Position numbers and translations under genes: made by a program
In this document: piece by piece, positions 16,471 through 25,727 of the stretch
Layout of the letters: each line of letters starts with the position of its first letter
Numbering within the stretch: position 1 is the stretch's first letter
Assembly: GCA_903899985.1 (NCBI GenBank)
Contig: CAIULL010000224.1
Coordinates: 1-45,458, forward strand
Direction of reading: 5' to 3'
From: an uncultured Schlesneria sp.
Lineage (GTDB): Bacteria; Planctomycetota; Planctomycetia; Planctomycetales; Planctomycetaceae
Length of the DNA: 45,458 nucleotides
The notes under the pieces: model-generated
What the model was told of the DNA's origin: nothing
The model's input: only the letters and a program-made list of their open reading frames with translations
Database searches by the model: none

Positions 16471-17199
16471 ATGCAGATGTGTTCCCTTCGTCATTCGGCC
16501 TTAACAGGTTTATCAATCCTGCTTGTTGGACTCGTCGGGTGTCGAGGCGAAGTCCCTGTTCCAAAGACCGGTCCGGCATCAACAGCCTCAACCGGAACGA
16601 CCTCGGCCAACAACCCGGCAGCCGCGTCCACAGAAGTTCCGTTTGAAATCGAATCCGATTTCCTTCCGTTATCACTCGATCAATTCGACGTCTTTGGGGC
16701 AGAGTCCGAAACGTGGACGGCAAGCGGTGACGGAATTGTGTGTTCCGGAAAGCCGCGCGGATATCTCTATTCGAAGAAGCCATACCAGAATTTTACCTGG
16801 CGACTTGAGTACCGTTTTACGCGTCCCGAGAACCTGAAAGACGAAGCCAAATTCAAAGGTAACACAGGCTTTCTGGTCTATATCACGGGCGAACACAAGC
16901 TCTGGCCGATGTGCCTGGAAGTTCAGGGCAAACATATTCAGATGGCAGCTGTGAAGGAAAACGGAGGTGCCCAGCCTGTGACCGTCGAAGACGATGATGC
17001 CGCCCGTCAGAAAGCTCGCAAGCCGGTCGGGCAATGGAACGCAATCGAGATTATTTCGAAAGAGGGCGAACTACAGGTCACTCTGAATGGAACACCGATC
17101 GCCAAATCGCAACCTGATTTCCTGAGTGAAGGTTCGATCGGAATCCAGGCTGAAGATCATCCGTTTGAAATCCGCCGCATGCGAATCCGAATTGACTGA
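16471..17199 (+). CDS. DUF1080 (3-keto-disaccharide hydrolase-type) lipoprotein
   Basis: The 242-residue protein has a lipoprotein signal peptide (hydrophobic stretch ending LVGLVGC, lipobox Cys at about 24). A low-complexity Ser/Thr/Ala linker follows (to about residue 50). The rest is a concanavalin-like beta-sandwich of the DUF1080 family: DGIVCSGKPRGYLYSKKPY, FTWRLEYRFTRP, NTGFLVYITG, WPMCLEVQGKH, GQWNAIEII and GSIGIQAEDHPFEIRRMRI. Family members include 3-keto-glucoside/disaccharide hydrolases and many secreted planctomycete proteins, so a carbohydrate substrate is likely but unproven. The protein should be anchored in the envelope. The next gene is convergent. Confidence 0.88.
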   Translation: MQMCSLRHSALTGLSILLVGLVGCRGEVPVPKTGPASTASTGTTSANNPAAASTEVPFEIESDFLPLSLDQFDVFGAESETWTASGDGIVCSGKPRGYLYSKKPYQNFTWRLEYRFTRPENLKDEAKFKGNTGFLVYITGEHKLWPMCLEVQGKHIQMAAVKENGGAQPVTVEDDDAARQKARKPVGQWNAIEIISKEGELQVTLNGTPIAKSQPDFLSEGSIGIQAEDHPFEIRRMRIRID

Positions 17200-17272
17200 T
17201 CCTGGCGTACCGAGCGGCCTGTTCTCGTCCGGTTTATGTCACGCCCGCGTCATGTTTTCGCGGCGGGGCGGA

Positions 17273-17932
17273 TCAAGCGGCCAGCTTTCGGCGACGGTAC
17301 ATTCCGATGCCGATTCCGATTGCGCCAACGAGCATCGAAATTAATGAGGAGGGCTCGGGGACGTTATTCAATTGATACTGTGTCAGCAAGGCAGTCCCAT
17401 CACTATTTGTCTGGATGAAATCTGCAGCATTATTCGTTGCATCGGGGCCGTTGAAAAAAGGGTTGCTATTACTGTCAAACAATGAGATCGCTAGGGTTGC
17501 GGTCGCGCCGGACGCAGCGTTAATCCCGTCACCGGTCAACGTGACGCGGAAGTCGAAGATTGTTCCAAAAATCGACACATTCTGGTCGGCAATAGCGGCC
17601 TGAAAAGCAGAGTCGTCGTTGTAAAGAGAGAGTGTATTGGAAGTTAGATCACCATCAACTGTCGCATTGGGTGCCGCTGACGGGTAAGGATTTGAGGTCG
17701 ACTCATTGATCGTTGCATCGCTCGAGAACAAACTAAACGCGGCAGTGATTGGGACACCACTTGCGTCACCTCCCAGCTGGAACTCAACATATCCTGATTT
17801 CCCCGAAAATGACGATGTGTCAATCGCGACATCGTAATAAATCGATCCCGCACGGGCGGTCGAGGATGACAGCACCAAAGCGACAATGCTTAAGGCCATC
17901 AAGCTATTTTGTACGAGAGGAGAAATCCTCAT
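17273..17932 (-). CDS. PEP-CTERM sorted exported protein
   Basis: The 219-residue protein has an N-terminal signal peptide (MRISPLVQNSLMALSIVALV, then SSSTARAGS) and a C-terminal PEP-CTERM tripartite tail: VPEPSSL, a hydrophobic helix (about 18 residues) and the basic end YRRRKLAA. PEP-CTERM tails are processed by an exosortase, so the protein is exported and probably surface-associated. The central part is acidic and beta-rich, without recognised catalytic motifs. I chose ATG 17932 because AAAGGA lies 8 bases upstream; an in-frame ATG at 17953 precedes that site. No exosortase gene is in the window. Confidence 0.85.
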   Translation of the reverse strand: MRISPLVQNSLMALSIVALVLSSSTARAGSIYYDVAIDTSSFSGKSGYVEFQLGGDASGVPITAAFSLFSSDATINESTSNPYPSAAPNATVDGDLTSNTLSLYNDDSAFQAAIADQNVSIFGTIFDFRVTLTGDGINAASGATATLAISLFDSNSNPFFNGPDATNNAADFIQTNSDGTALLTQYQLNNVPEPSSLISMLVGAIGIGIGMYRRRKLAA

Positions 17933-18053
17933 AAATCCAGTCCTTTCAAGCATTTCAATGATCCGATTTCAAAGTCGTGGTCGACTTACGCTTGTCGTCT
18001 GCCGGCGAAATGAGAATAGGCGCGAGCGAGAACAAAACCAGCGCATTTTTTAA

Positions 18054-18311
18054 TCATTTGCGCAAAAAATCCTGGTACGGTCGTTGAAAGCGTGATATGG
18101 ATTGGTACAGCAACTCGGCGCAGAACGGCTCAAACGCCTGTTGATCGCCAACCTCTTCGAAATGAAGTGCTAACAGGGGGGCTGGTACGTGGAGTCTTAA
18201 AACCGCTTCCGTCACCAGTAACGACTGAGCAATCAAATGGCCTTCGAGAAGAAAGAGTCGGCCAAAGCGTTGAACATCATCGAAGGCGCTTCGATCGAAG
18301 GGGCTTTCCCG
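18054..18311 (-). pseudogene. Possible 3' remnant of an unknown minus-strand gene
   Basis: The minus frame is open from 18311 to a TGA at 18054-18056, giving 85 residues that read like a genuine soluble protein (for example PAPLLALHFEEVGDQQAF and LYQSISRFQRPYQDFLRK). There is no ATG or GTG start; only a TTG at 18236. Just upstream the two other minus frames also read protein-like for 20-60 codons before stops (frames near 18350-18540), as expected after frameshifts in a decaying gene. I do not recognise the family. A plus-strand frame of 146 codons covers the same region and cannot be excluded, but it is Arg/Ser-rich and lacks a ribosome site. Confidence 0.3.
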
Positions 18312-18335
18312 TCAGGCTGAACGGAAAGCCAACTT
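18307..18335. repeat. GGCTTTCC/GGAAAGCC hairpin
   Basis: GGCTTTCC and GGAAAGCC form an 8-base stem around a loop of about 13 bases (sequence around 18302-18330). It lies inside the degraded region and resembles the small intergenic palindromes elsewhere in the window. Boundaries are approximate. Confidence 0.4.
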
Positions 18336-18608
18336 TCAACAGTCAACACGATTTCATGACGAACGATCGATCGGAATCACAACTGAAGACCAATAGCCTG
18401 AACTCAACCAATGCAAGTTCGCATCGGCTGAGCTTCCCATTCTGCTCAACGGCCATGGAGAGACCGTCCTCCTGGGAGAGTCCAAATGCTCTCAACGCTG
18501 GGAACGAACCGACCCGTCCAGCAACGGTATGATCGTTTCAGAAAACCGACCGGTTTGCGAATCGCAAATCTGCCACCCGGTCGCCTGGCATCACTTGGAG
18601 AATTCGAT

Positions 18609-19391
18609 TCATTTTGCGTTAGCAGTCGACTCTCCGAGCAATTGTTGCAGTAAATTGTCATGCGGGTAGGGGTGACCACGATGCTGGGTGAACGCTTCGC
18701 CGTATTCGACTCCGATCTGTTTGCCTCGCTCGGAAGACCAGCGACGGCATCCTTCCAGGTATTCGTCGAGACCATGCTGTCGACGTAACCACGCCCGCTG
18801 ACTTTCGTGACAGGCGAGCATTTTCAATTTCTGTTCGAATGTTGCTGTCACGTCGACGATGAAGTCGGTTGGCAATGATCGGCCGAAGTAATCAATCCCC
18901 TGAATCGCATCGACATAGTACAGATGCGGAATCTTTAGTGTCGGATCGGCAGGGTCCCATTGATGCGTCACGTAATTCGGACAGCTTGCGTTAAAGCAGG
19001 CATCGCGGACCAGTCGGCTGGTCATCTCATGATCGCTCATATAGTCGACAGGAGGTGCCGTCATGACGATGTCGGGTCGGGTCTTGCGGATCACTTCGGT
19101 CACTCGGCGTCGACTGTCGTTATCGTGCACGATACTGAGATCTCGAAATTCAAGACAGGTGTAGTCAGCGCCGATCAGTTCTGCAGAACGGACCGCCTCC
19201 ATCCGGCGGACCTCGGCAATTTCCTCAGGCGCAAGATCGGCACTTCCACAATCACCAGGGGTCATCGTCGCAAGCGAAATCGAGCAACCGTTTTGTTTCA
19301 GACGAATCAGGGTCCCTGCACATTGCAGTTCGATGTCGTCAGGGTGTGCATGAATGGCCAGGATTTTCACTGGGCCGGAAACTGTGGTCAT
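18609..19391 (-). CDS. PIG-L/LmbE family deacetylase
   Basis: The 260-residue protein shows the metal-dependent PIG-L deacetylase signature: the AHPDDIE motif (residues 14-20) whose His, Asp and Asp bind zinc and act in catalysis, [12 protein letters not shown], and the downstream [10 protein letters not shown] with the third metal-binding His. Members remove acetyl groups from N-acetylglucosamine conjugates, for example in bacillithiol or mycothiol synthesis or in glycolipid maturation; BshB1-like proteins are close in motif. The substrate cannot be fixed here. It starts 12 bases after the end of the ABC permease gene and is probably co-transcribed with it, as the last gene of a three-gene unit. 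Confidence 0.88.
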   Translation of the reverse strand: MTTVSGPVKILAIHAHPDDIELQCAGTLIRLKQNGCSISLATMTPGDCGSADLAPEEIAEVRRMEAVRSAELIGADYTCLEFRDLSIVHDNDSRRRVTEVIRKTRPDIVMTAPPVDYMSDHEMTSRLVRDACFNASCPNYVTHQWDPADPTLKIPHLYYVDAIQGIDYFGRSLPTDFIVDVTATFEQKLKMLACHESQRAWLRRQHGLDEYLEGCRRWSSERGKQIGVEYGEAFTQHRGHPYPHDNLLQQLLGESTANAK

Positions 19392-19403
19392 GAATTGTGT
19401 TCC

Positions 19404-21320
19404 TCAAATGGCATCCGTCGGATCGAGATCGTCGTGAATTCGCATTCCCACACGTCCACGACGCAGACGTGCCAGGCGGTCTTCGAGTGGCAGTGCTGCG
19501 ACCGGCGACTCAAGTTCGTCGAAAAGAAGACCGTCGTTTCGACCGACTCGTCTGGAAAAACTTCGTTTTGCGACGGCAGCAAGCCAGAGATAGAGAACGG
19601 CAACCGCTCCAAAATGGACGACGACCATCACCCAGCTTTGCTCGTTCCACGGGTGGGCTGAAAGGACAATGGCGGGACTGAGCCAACTGAGCAGCGGAAC
19701 CTGCGGCGGATAACCCGGGTAAAGTTGGAACTGCGACGGGATCAGCAACCACGACAATAAAGGAGGAGCAACACACGCGAGCGTGATCACCGTCATCGTC
19801 ACGAGGATGGCATGAGTTTGCGAGCGACACCGCAAACCCTGATAAAACCCGAACCAGGCAATGGTCGGTAGATACAGGCCAACCGCCAAGACGGCTCGCA
19901 AGACGGTAAACATCACACTGATTTCTGCCGAATGCTGCCAATACGTCGTCGGTAGCCCAATCCAGGCTTCCCACCAGGCTTGAAACACGTACAGGGTCGC
20001 GAACGGGACCCACAGAACATGGATCATCCGCCAGACTCCGGCAAATTTCTGCCTGACAATTTCATCGCTTTCGATTGGTGTTGTCAGCAACACATCGAGC
20101 GATTGATGCGATCGTTCGACACCGATCAGGCCCGTCGCTTGAATGGAAAGGACCAGAGTTGCCACCAGCCACAGACACCATCCTGCCACATAGACTGGCG
20201 CGAAACCAGACCGGATCGCGCCCTCACTGGCAGGCCAGAACGCCATGGCCATGACGGGAACTTCGATCAGCAACAGAAAACGAACAAGATAACGCGTGGT
20301 CCCCAGTGAGCGTTTTGATGTCTCCCGCCAACTGATGGGGTGATAGATCGGCAACGCGACCGATTCGCGAATTAAGACAATCCCGCGAGTCAGCCGATTA
20401 TGATTCGCCCGATGAAATAAGCCATCGAGCGATTTGAACAGCTTTAACAGGACGTTTTTGGGTTCAACGAAGGCTCGCCGCCATAAGACCACACGAGCCA
20501 ATGCCAGGTAGAGTGCCGACGTTCCGAACATGGGAATGGTCATGACGACACAATCCAGAAACGTCTGCGCTCGATTCCCCGAAAACTCGCCACCGGTCAG
20601 TATCGAAGGCCCGAATGCCATGATGATCGATCTCGGGTGATTCGGACTAAACAGCCATTGATGGGCTGGGGGACTCAGCAAAAACTGGAACGAGAATTGG
20701 AAACCAGGTCGCAGCACGAACTGGTAAACCAATGCCGAAACGACAATCGTGACCGATCCCAGTAAGTAGGTCGCCAGGAATGCCGCAGCCGTGGTGCGAA
20801 ACCAGGCCGAACAAAGAACCGCAAACGATCCCACTTGAAGTGCGGTGATCGCCAGTACCCACATTAACTGGGCAATATCGGCAGCCTCAATTCCGCCGAG
20901 ACTGTAAGCCACAGCCAGCAGCGGCAGCGCCAGCAACACGAACGACGCCATCGGAACCAGCCGACTGAACAGTTTCTCGAACACGATCGTCCACGGACCG
21001 AGCTTTGTCAGCAGCAACAGGCCGAGCGTGTCGCGTTCTTTCTCTGCCGTCAGGACGCTACAGGTCATCGCTGGCAGGAAAACATAAATTCCTGCGAATT
21101 CAAACCAGGCCAGGGAGACAAAAAGAGTTCGACCTTGCCCGAGTGTCGACAATCCCGATCCGTTCAACGAGCCGAGTTGCTGGTAAAAGGCCCAAAGCGT
21201 CGCCCCGTAAAGAGCGATCGCATAGATCACTCGCAGAATATATGTTCGCTTGCGAGCCGATTGCTCGATCAACTCTTTGGTGAGTAGCGGCAGGCCAAAC
21301 TGAGTCGGAAAACCACTCAT
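19404..21320 (-). CDS. ABC-2-type transporter permease, 638 residues
   Basis: The protein is polytopic, with about a dozen hydrophobic segments. The N-terminal half starts FGLPLLTKELIEQSARKRTY, a typical cytoplasmic lead into ABC-2 permeases, followed by helices such as ATLWAFYQQ and IYVFLPAMTCSVLTAEKERD; the latter (TAEKERDTLGLLLLT) is the conserved cytoplasmic loop of ABC-2/GldF-like permeases. A second, similar cytoplasmic loop (GVERSHQSLDVLLTTPIESD) in the C-terminal half suggests two fused permease units. No ATPase gene is adjacent, so the partner must be encoded elsewhere. Substrate unknown. It lies 36 bases after the upstream membrane-protein gene. Confidence 0.8.
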   Translation of the reverse strand: MSGFPTQFGLPLLTKELIEQSARKRTYILRVIYAIALYGATLWAFYQQLGSLNGSGLSTLGQGRTLFVSLAWFEFAGIYVFLPAMTCSVLTAEKERDTLGLLLLTKLGPWTIVFEKLFSRLVPMASFVLLALPLLAVAYSLGGIEAADIAQLMWVLAITALQVGSFAVLCSAWFRTTAAAFLATYLLGSVTIVVSALVYQFVLRPGFQFSFQFLLSPPAHQWLFSPNHPRSIIMAFGPSILTGGEFSGNRAQTFLDCVVMTIPMFGTSALYLALARVVLWRRAFVEPKNVLLKLFKSLDGLFHRANHNRLTRGIVLIRESVALPIYHPISWRETSKRSLGTTRYLVRFLLLIEVPVMAMAFWPASEGAIRSGFAPVYVAGWCLWLVATLVLSIQATGLIGVERSHQSLDVLLTTPIESDEIVRQKFAGVWRMIHVLWVPFATLYVFQAWWEAWIGLPTTYWQHSAEISVMFTVLRAVLAVGLYLPTIAWFGFYQGLRCRSQTHAILVTMTVITLACVAPPLLSWLLIPSQFQLYPGYPPQVPLLSWLSPAIVLSAHPWNEQSWVMVVVHFGAVAVLYLWLAAVAKRSFSRRVGRNDGLLFDELESPVAALPLEDRLARLRRGRVGMRIHDDLDPTDAI

Positions 21321-21356
21321 AAGTTCCGGTCCTCGATTGTCTGGTCTGGTTGCTGC

Positions 21357-22679
21357 TCAGCGATAAATTTGCGGCCTGGACAAACCCGCCAGTTTTTCCG
21401 GACGAAGATTTGATCCGCTATTGGAAATTGACAGCTTTGAATCCGCATCCTTAACTTCGGGAAACAGGTTTGTCAGGCGTGGCCGGAACGTGACGACCAG
21501 CATCAGAGGAAGGTACCACAGAACGTAGATTCCTCCCTGATCGGGGTACCAGAACTGAGTGGCAACGATAATCGCGACAGAATTGGCCAGCAGTGTTTCC
21601 AGGTTCTTCTTAAGCGGCCAGATTGTCAGCGAGACGAGCAACACGATGAATGTGGCAAACACCGGAATCCGGTAAGCCGGGTTATAAAGACTCCAGAAGC
21701 CAACGCCGTCATCCGCCTGAAATTTCAGAACGCTCCAGTCAATCGAACCGATTGTCTGTCGAGTAAAACTGTAGGAATCAGCCGAAGTGAACACGAGGCT
21801 TCCCAACAGAATCGCTCCGGTCAAACTGAGAGCCAGACCGAATCGGGATGCTCCACGCCCCCAGTAGAACGCCATCCAGATCGGAAGCAGGAAGACGGGA
21901 AAGAATAATGTTCCGCAGGCGAGACCCAGCAGCCCGCCTGCAATTGTCGGTCGATGATGAACGGCAACTGCCCAAACGATTAAAGCGGCGGGTAAAAGAT
22001 GATTGACTTTGGTCACGTCGTACGCTGTCACAGGTAACAACAGATACATCGTCCCCATGGCCAGGCCCAGGTTTGTATCACTGAAATGCCAGCGTCCGAC
22101 CGCGATCAGTCCGAAAAGGACGGCAAGATGGGAAAGAAATGCCATCGTGCGTGCAGCGGCGATTTCGGCCCCTCCCATCAGCGGCACGACGGGCGTGGCC
22201 AGAAGTCGACTTGCGGGACCCGTCATTGTTCCCGTGTCTTCTAAACTGACCAGCGACGACGCATCCTGTCGCTTAAGCAAGTCATCGGCATGTCGAACAG
22301 TCTGCATGGCACCCGCATCGGGCGCCTCGGTCATGATTTTCGTTGTTTGAAACAACATGGCGGCAGCACAAAGAAACGCCATACCTGCGGGATTCAGGTT
22401 TTGTTCCATTCGAGGCCGACGCGTCAATGCAAAGTCGAAAAGCAGCCGCAACAGCAGCAGACCGCTGACCGCGAACAGCCAGCAATACCCCAGCGTTGAC
22501 CCCTCGTATGACGATTTAACGAACAACAGACCGGGTGCCAGTGACAAAAGCAGTGTCAGGTCCAGATTACGGACCGACCACAGTCGGCCAAATTTGAAAA
22601 ATACGGCAATGATCAGAATGAGCGAGAGATAAAACCAGGTCGGCGCATTGACTTTGTAACCACTCAGGATTTCCTCCAT
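21357..22679 (-). CDS. Polytopic membrane protein of unknown function
   Basis: The 440-residue protein has about ten hydrophobic segments (for example WFYLSLILIIAVFFKFG, LDLTLLLSLAPGLLFV, GGLLGLACGTLFFPVFLLP) and a hydrophilic C-terminal tail. The overall look, with an early periplasmic loop and the segment YYLLPVTAYDVTKVNH-like region near residue 215, resembles lipid-linked-sugar glycosyltransferases or mannosyltransferase-like proteins, but I see no decisive motif, so the function is left open. It has a perfect AGGAGGTG Shine-Dalgarno sequence (22685-22692) five bases before the ATG, one of the strongest in the window. It is the first gene of a unit with the ABC-2 permease and the PIG-L deacetylase. 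Confidence 0.75.
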   Translation of the reverse strand: MEEILSGYKVNAPTWFYLSLILIIAVFFKFGRLWSVRNLDLTLLLSLAPGLLFVKSSYEGSTLGYCWLFAVSGLLLLRLLFDFALTRRPRMEQNLNPAGMAFLCAAAMLFQTTKIMTEAPDAGAMQTVRHADDLLKRQDASSLVSLEDTGTMTGPASRLLATPVVPLMGGAEIAAARTMAFLSHLAVLFGLIAVGRWHFSDTNLGLAMGTMYLLLPVTAYDVTKVNHLLPAALIVWAVAVHHRPTIAGGLLGLACGTLFFPVFLLPIWMAFYWGRGASRFGLALSLTGAILLGSLVFTSADSYSFTRQTIGSIDWSVLKFQADDGVGFWSLYNPAYRIPVFATFIVLLVSLTIWPLKKNLETLLANSVAIIVATQFWYPDQGGIYVLWYLPLMLVVTFRPRLTNLFPEVKDADSKLSISNSGSNLRPEKLAGLSRPQIYR

Positions 22680-23124
22680 TTTTGCACCTCCTCTCCCGTC
22701 CTCAGGACACGCCCGCAGCAGATTCCAAAGCAGGCGAAAAACTTTGACTCAAATTAAATGTTTCAAATGGAACGCGGAATGCGTCTGCCAAACCCAATAA
22801 TAGGATACGATGCGTGGTTGCGAGGTCAACCAGTAAGTGATTTTGGCCGTCGAAGTTCGGAAACTCGCAGGGCCGTTTATGGCACCTTCGCAAACTGGGT
22901 TGACTCTACTTTTGGCGAACTTGACGCTGGACTTATCGTAAAAGTTCCTTGATGTCATGAAGCGGAAGCTCCTGGCAAACCGCTGGAAGCGGCTTTCCAG
23001 TCAATTGGTCGCGATTTGACAACAGCCAAAAACGCAATTAATTCTTTTGATGCCGGAAAAAAACAACGCTCATCCCCTGTTTCCCTGGGCATCAACAATT
23101 TCGCAAAACCTCATTGCGCACAGG
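22680..23124. other. Intergenic region with one hairpin
   Basis: About 445 bases lie between the membrane-protein gene and queD. A 64-codon plus-strand frame (22758-22952) has no ribosome site and no resemblance I can name. The only structured element seen is the hairpin at 22972-23000. The promoter of the membrane-protein unit should lie near 22700-22800. Confidence 0.5.
22972..23000 (-). terminator. Hairpin downstream of queD
   Basis: CTGGCAAACCGCT and AGCGGCTTTCCAG form an 11-of-13 stem with a very short loop. It lies about 125 bases beyond the queD stop on the minus strand and could end the der-queD transcript. No T-run follows, so this is a weak call. Confidence 0.35.
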
Positions 23125-23526
23125 CTATTCGTGATAGGTAGCGTATGACTTAAATGTTTCCCACAACGACACTTCCAGCACAGGAAGCGTTTGAGACTTG
23201 GCAAAATCGAAAATCAATTTGGCAATATTTTCAGCCGTCGGATTGGCGTCCATCAGGAAGACAGGCTCCCCCTGTTGTTGAAAATATTTCGCATACGGAT
23301 CAGCTTTGTTAAGAATCATTCGATGATCGAGATTCGCATCAATCCATGTCGCGACTTGTTTCTTGATATCTGAGAAATCGACGAGCATTCCACGTTCGTC
23401 GAGCGATTCACCCTCCAGAATGATGACCGCTTTTCCGTTATGTCCGTGCAGGTACTTGCACTTGCCATCGTAGTTCAAAAGCCGATGGCCATAACAGAAT
23501 TCGATCTCACGCGCGACGCGAAACAT
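23125..23526 (-). CDS. queD: 6-carboxytetrahydropterin synthase (QueD/PTPS family)
   Basis: The 133-residue protein matches the 6-pyruvoyltetrahydropterin synthase/QueD family in length and motifs. Zinc ligands are His14 (YGHRL) and His27 and His29 (LHGHN). Cys23 in GKCKYLHGHN is the catalytic cysteine position, followed by MLVDFSDIK and LDHRMILN with the catalytic Asp-His pair. QueD converts dihydroneopterin triphosphate to 6-carboxytetrahydropterin in the queuosine/7-deazaguanine pathway. The remaining queuosine genes are not in the window, so a PTPS role for another pterin cannot be ruled out. It follows der after 74 bases on the same strand. Confidence 0.88.
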   Translation of the reverse strand: MFRVAREIEFCYGHRLLNYDGKCKYLHGHNGKAVIILEGESLDERGMLVDFSDIKKQVATWIDANLDHRMILNKADPYAKYFQQQGEPVFLMDANPTAENIAKLIFDFAKSQTLPVLEVSLWETFKSYATYHE

Positions 23527-23600
23527 GGTGGATTCCAGAGCTCGCCCGAAGCGAGGAAGGGAGGGGACAGTTCATCGAACACCGTCACAAAAACAGAAGA

Positions 23601-25043
23601 TCACTCGTCATCGAGGTCCGTACCGAGGATTTCGTCTTCAAACTCATCGATATCAATTCCTTTATCGATTGCCGAAGAAATCAATTCTTCGCGTTCGGCT
23701 TTCGTATGCTCGTCAGCCTTGGAGCGGAAATACAACTTGATGGGAACTTCTTTGAACGGAAGTCGTTCGCGAAGCACGCCGAGAAGATAGCGTTTGTAAT
23801 CTTCGTCGAACAACTCGGCCGCATTGCATTTGATGACGATCGTAGGGGGTTCGGTCGAGACCTGCGTGGCAAACAGGATGCGCGGCAACCGGTTCATTCG
23901 CATCGGCGGAGGAGCGTTCTTAATCGCGGCTCGAATCAATTTATTCAGTTCATTCGTCTTGGTGCGGAACCGTGACTGCTTATAAATCGACTGAGCCAGA
24001 TTAATCAGCTTCTTGACGTTGCGTCCGTCTTTGGCCGTGATCACGCAGACGGGAACATGCCGCATGTGCGAGAAGTTTTTGAAGAGATAGTCTGCCCAAT
24101 CGGTGGTCCCAGTCGTTTCCGGCGCCAGATCCCATTTGTTCACGACGAAAATACAGGGCTTGTGTTCGTCAAAGATTTCGCCGACCAGTTGTTTATCAAC
24201 CTTGGAGATCGTCTCCATGCAGTCGAAGAACATCAGCACGACGTTGGCGCGACGGATACTCCGTTTCGCTCGTGCCAGTCCATACCATTCGACATTGTTT
24301 GCCAGGCTTTTTCGTTTGCGAACACCCGGTGTATCAATAGCGATGAATGATTTACCGTCCATCTGGAACCGAACATCAATGCTGTCGCGGGTCGTTCCCG
24401 GTATTTCACTGACGATCACCCGGTCGTCTTCCGCCAGCTGATTGATGAACGTACTTTTGCCGACATTCCGGCGCCCAACGATTGCCAGCTTGAGTTCCGG
24501 AACCTGGTCAAGAACTTCGCCCTCTTCCGCCTCTAAATCATCAGGCTCGGGCAATGTTTTCAGGATAGCCTTCAGCAATTCGTCCTGATTGCGGTTCCCT
24601 TTGACGCTGACCGTCACCATCGGAGCGTCAGCCATCTGGTAGAACTCGGCGACCTCACGATCGACTTTCGGCGAATCACATTTGTTCACGACCAGCAGCT
24701 TCGGCTTGTCGATTTTCCAGAGACGGCGGCTGACTTCCTGATCGAGGGCCGTAATCCCTGCAGGGCCTTCGACAACGAACATGATGACATCGGCCTGTTC
24801 GATCGCGATCCGAATCTGTGTATCGACTTCCTCGGTCAATTCACCGACATCAACGATCCCGATTCCGCCGGTATCGATCAGTTCAAAATAGCGGTCATCG
24901 ACGTGCATCAGGTATGTGACGCGGTCTCGCGTGACCCCTGCCATGGGATCAACAACGGAAACTCGCTTGTGAGCGAGCCAATTCATAATGGAACTTTTGC
25001 CAACGTTCGGACGTCCAACGATGGCGACTTTAGGCACGGACAT
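23601..25043 (-). CDS. der: Ribosome-associated GTPase Der (EngA)
   Basis: The 480-residue protein has two tandem GTPase domains and a C-terminal KH-like domain, the unique Der architecture. Domain 1: GRPNVGKSS (9-17), DPMAGVTRD, DTGG and NKCD. Domain 2: GRRNVGKST (about 192-200), IPGTTRDS, DTPG and NKWD. The KH-like region holds LPRILFATQVSTEPPTIVIK. Der is essential for maturation of the 50S ribosomal subunit. The C-terminus has an acidic extension rich in Asp/Glu. ATG 25043 gives the normal N-terminus MSVPKVAIVGRPNVGK. The gene is followed by queD. Confidence 0.96.
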   Translation of the reverse strand: MSVPKVAIVGRPNVGKSSIMNWLAHKRVSVVDPMAGVTRDRVTYLMHVDDRYFELIDTGGIGIVDVGELTEEVDTQIRIAIEQADVIMFVVEGPAGITALDQEVSRRLWKIDKPKLLVVNKCDSPKVDREVAEFYQMADAPMVTVSVKGNRNQDELLKAILKTLPEPDDLEAEEGEVLDQVPELKLAIVGRRNVGKSTFINQLAEDDRVIVSEIPGTTRDSIDVRFQMDGKSFIAIDTPGVRKRKSLANNVEWYGLARAKRSIRRANVVLMFFDCMETISKVDKQLVGEIFDEHKPCIFVVNKWDLAPETTGTTDWADYLFKNFSHMRHVPVCVITAKDGRNVKKLINLAQSIYKQSRFRTKTNELNKLIRAAIKNAPPPMRMNRLPRILFATQVSTEPPTIVIKCNAAELFDEDYKRYLLGVLRERLPFKEVPIKLYFRSKADEHTKAEREELISSAIDKGIDIDEFEDEILGTDLDDE

Positions 25044-25210
25044 TCTGCAAATCTCAACTGTTTCAAGGTCTTAAAGAACCTTGCATCATAACAGGTTGAC
25101 GAGCAGAATTCAGCATGCTTTCCCCGTTGATACGAATCCTTTCCGTATTTCGATCGCAAATAAAGCCGAAGCGACCAATCCCCGCAGTGGATTGATGTGA
25201 GCCCGAATCT

Positions 25211-25630
25211 TCAGGAACGAGCAGCGTGACGTTCCTGGAATTCCCGAACACGAGCGTTTCGCTCCTTCGCTTCCTCCCTGGCTTTCGCTCGACGAATCTC
25301 AATCGCCTGTTGTCTGGCTGCAGCCGCCTCTTTCAGTCGCTGCTTTTCAGCGGCGCGTTGAGCGGGAGACAACGGCGGCTCAACCTGTTGTGCCGTTTGA
25401 ACTTGAATTGGCTGGTTTTGTGCCGGCACAAATGGACCGGAGGTTGAGCCGGACGCGGCATTCAGACTGGCTCCCACTCCATAGCCAAATCCGACTCCGT
25501 ACCCCAGGTCCAGACCGTACCGGTTGCCAAAATCGATCCCCGGCGGGGAATAAGAGAATTGCTGTGCAAACAACGCTTGACCGGAAACCAGGCCAGAGGC
25601 AACCACTACGGCAATCGTCAGAGTTCTCAT
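25211..25630 (-). CDS. Small secreted protein, Gly/Tyr-rich with a charged coiled-coil tail
   Basis: The 139-residue protein has a clear signal peptide (MRTLTIAVVVASGLVSG, cleavage near ALFAQQ). The middle is Gly-, Phe- and Tyr-rich (YGLDLGYGVGFGYGVGASLN), and from about residue 85 it becomes a highly charged Ala/Arg/Glu helix ending EFQERHAARS, probably a coiled coil. I do not recognise a family. ATG 25630 was chosen because AAAAGGG lies about 7 bases upstream and it begins the signal peptide; an earlier in-frame ATG at 25693 would put a hydrophilic leader before it. The 25728-26426 lipoprotein gene lies just upstream on the same strand. Confidence 0.65.
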   Translation of the reverse strand: MRTLTIAVVVASGLVSGQALFAQQFSYSPPGIDFGNRYGLDLGYGVGFGYGVGASLNAASGSTSGPFVPAQNQPIQVQTAQQVEPPLSPAQRAAEKQRLKEAAAARQQAIEIRRAKAREEAKERNARVREFQERHAARS

Positions 25631-25727
25631 CTTCGCACCCTTTTCCAGTTCGCAACACGCACATTCTGGCGTTGCATGGAAATTTGGATGCAATCTGGAT
25701 TGCTTCGGTTACAGAATTTCCTTCGGA

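Noticed and set aside
18092-18532. 146-codon plus-strand frame
   Set aside because: Arg/Ser/Asn-rich, no ribosome site, and it overlaps better protein-like minus frames and a hairpin.
22758-22952. 64-codon plus-strand frame between the membrane-protein gene and queD
   Set aside because: No ribosome site or recognisable motif, and it overlaps the expected promoter of the minus-strand unit.
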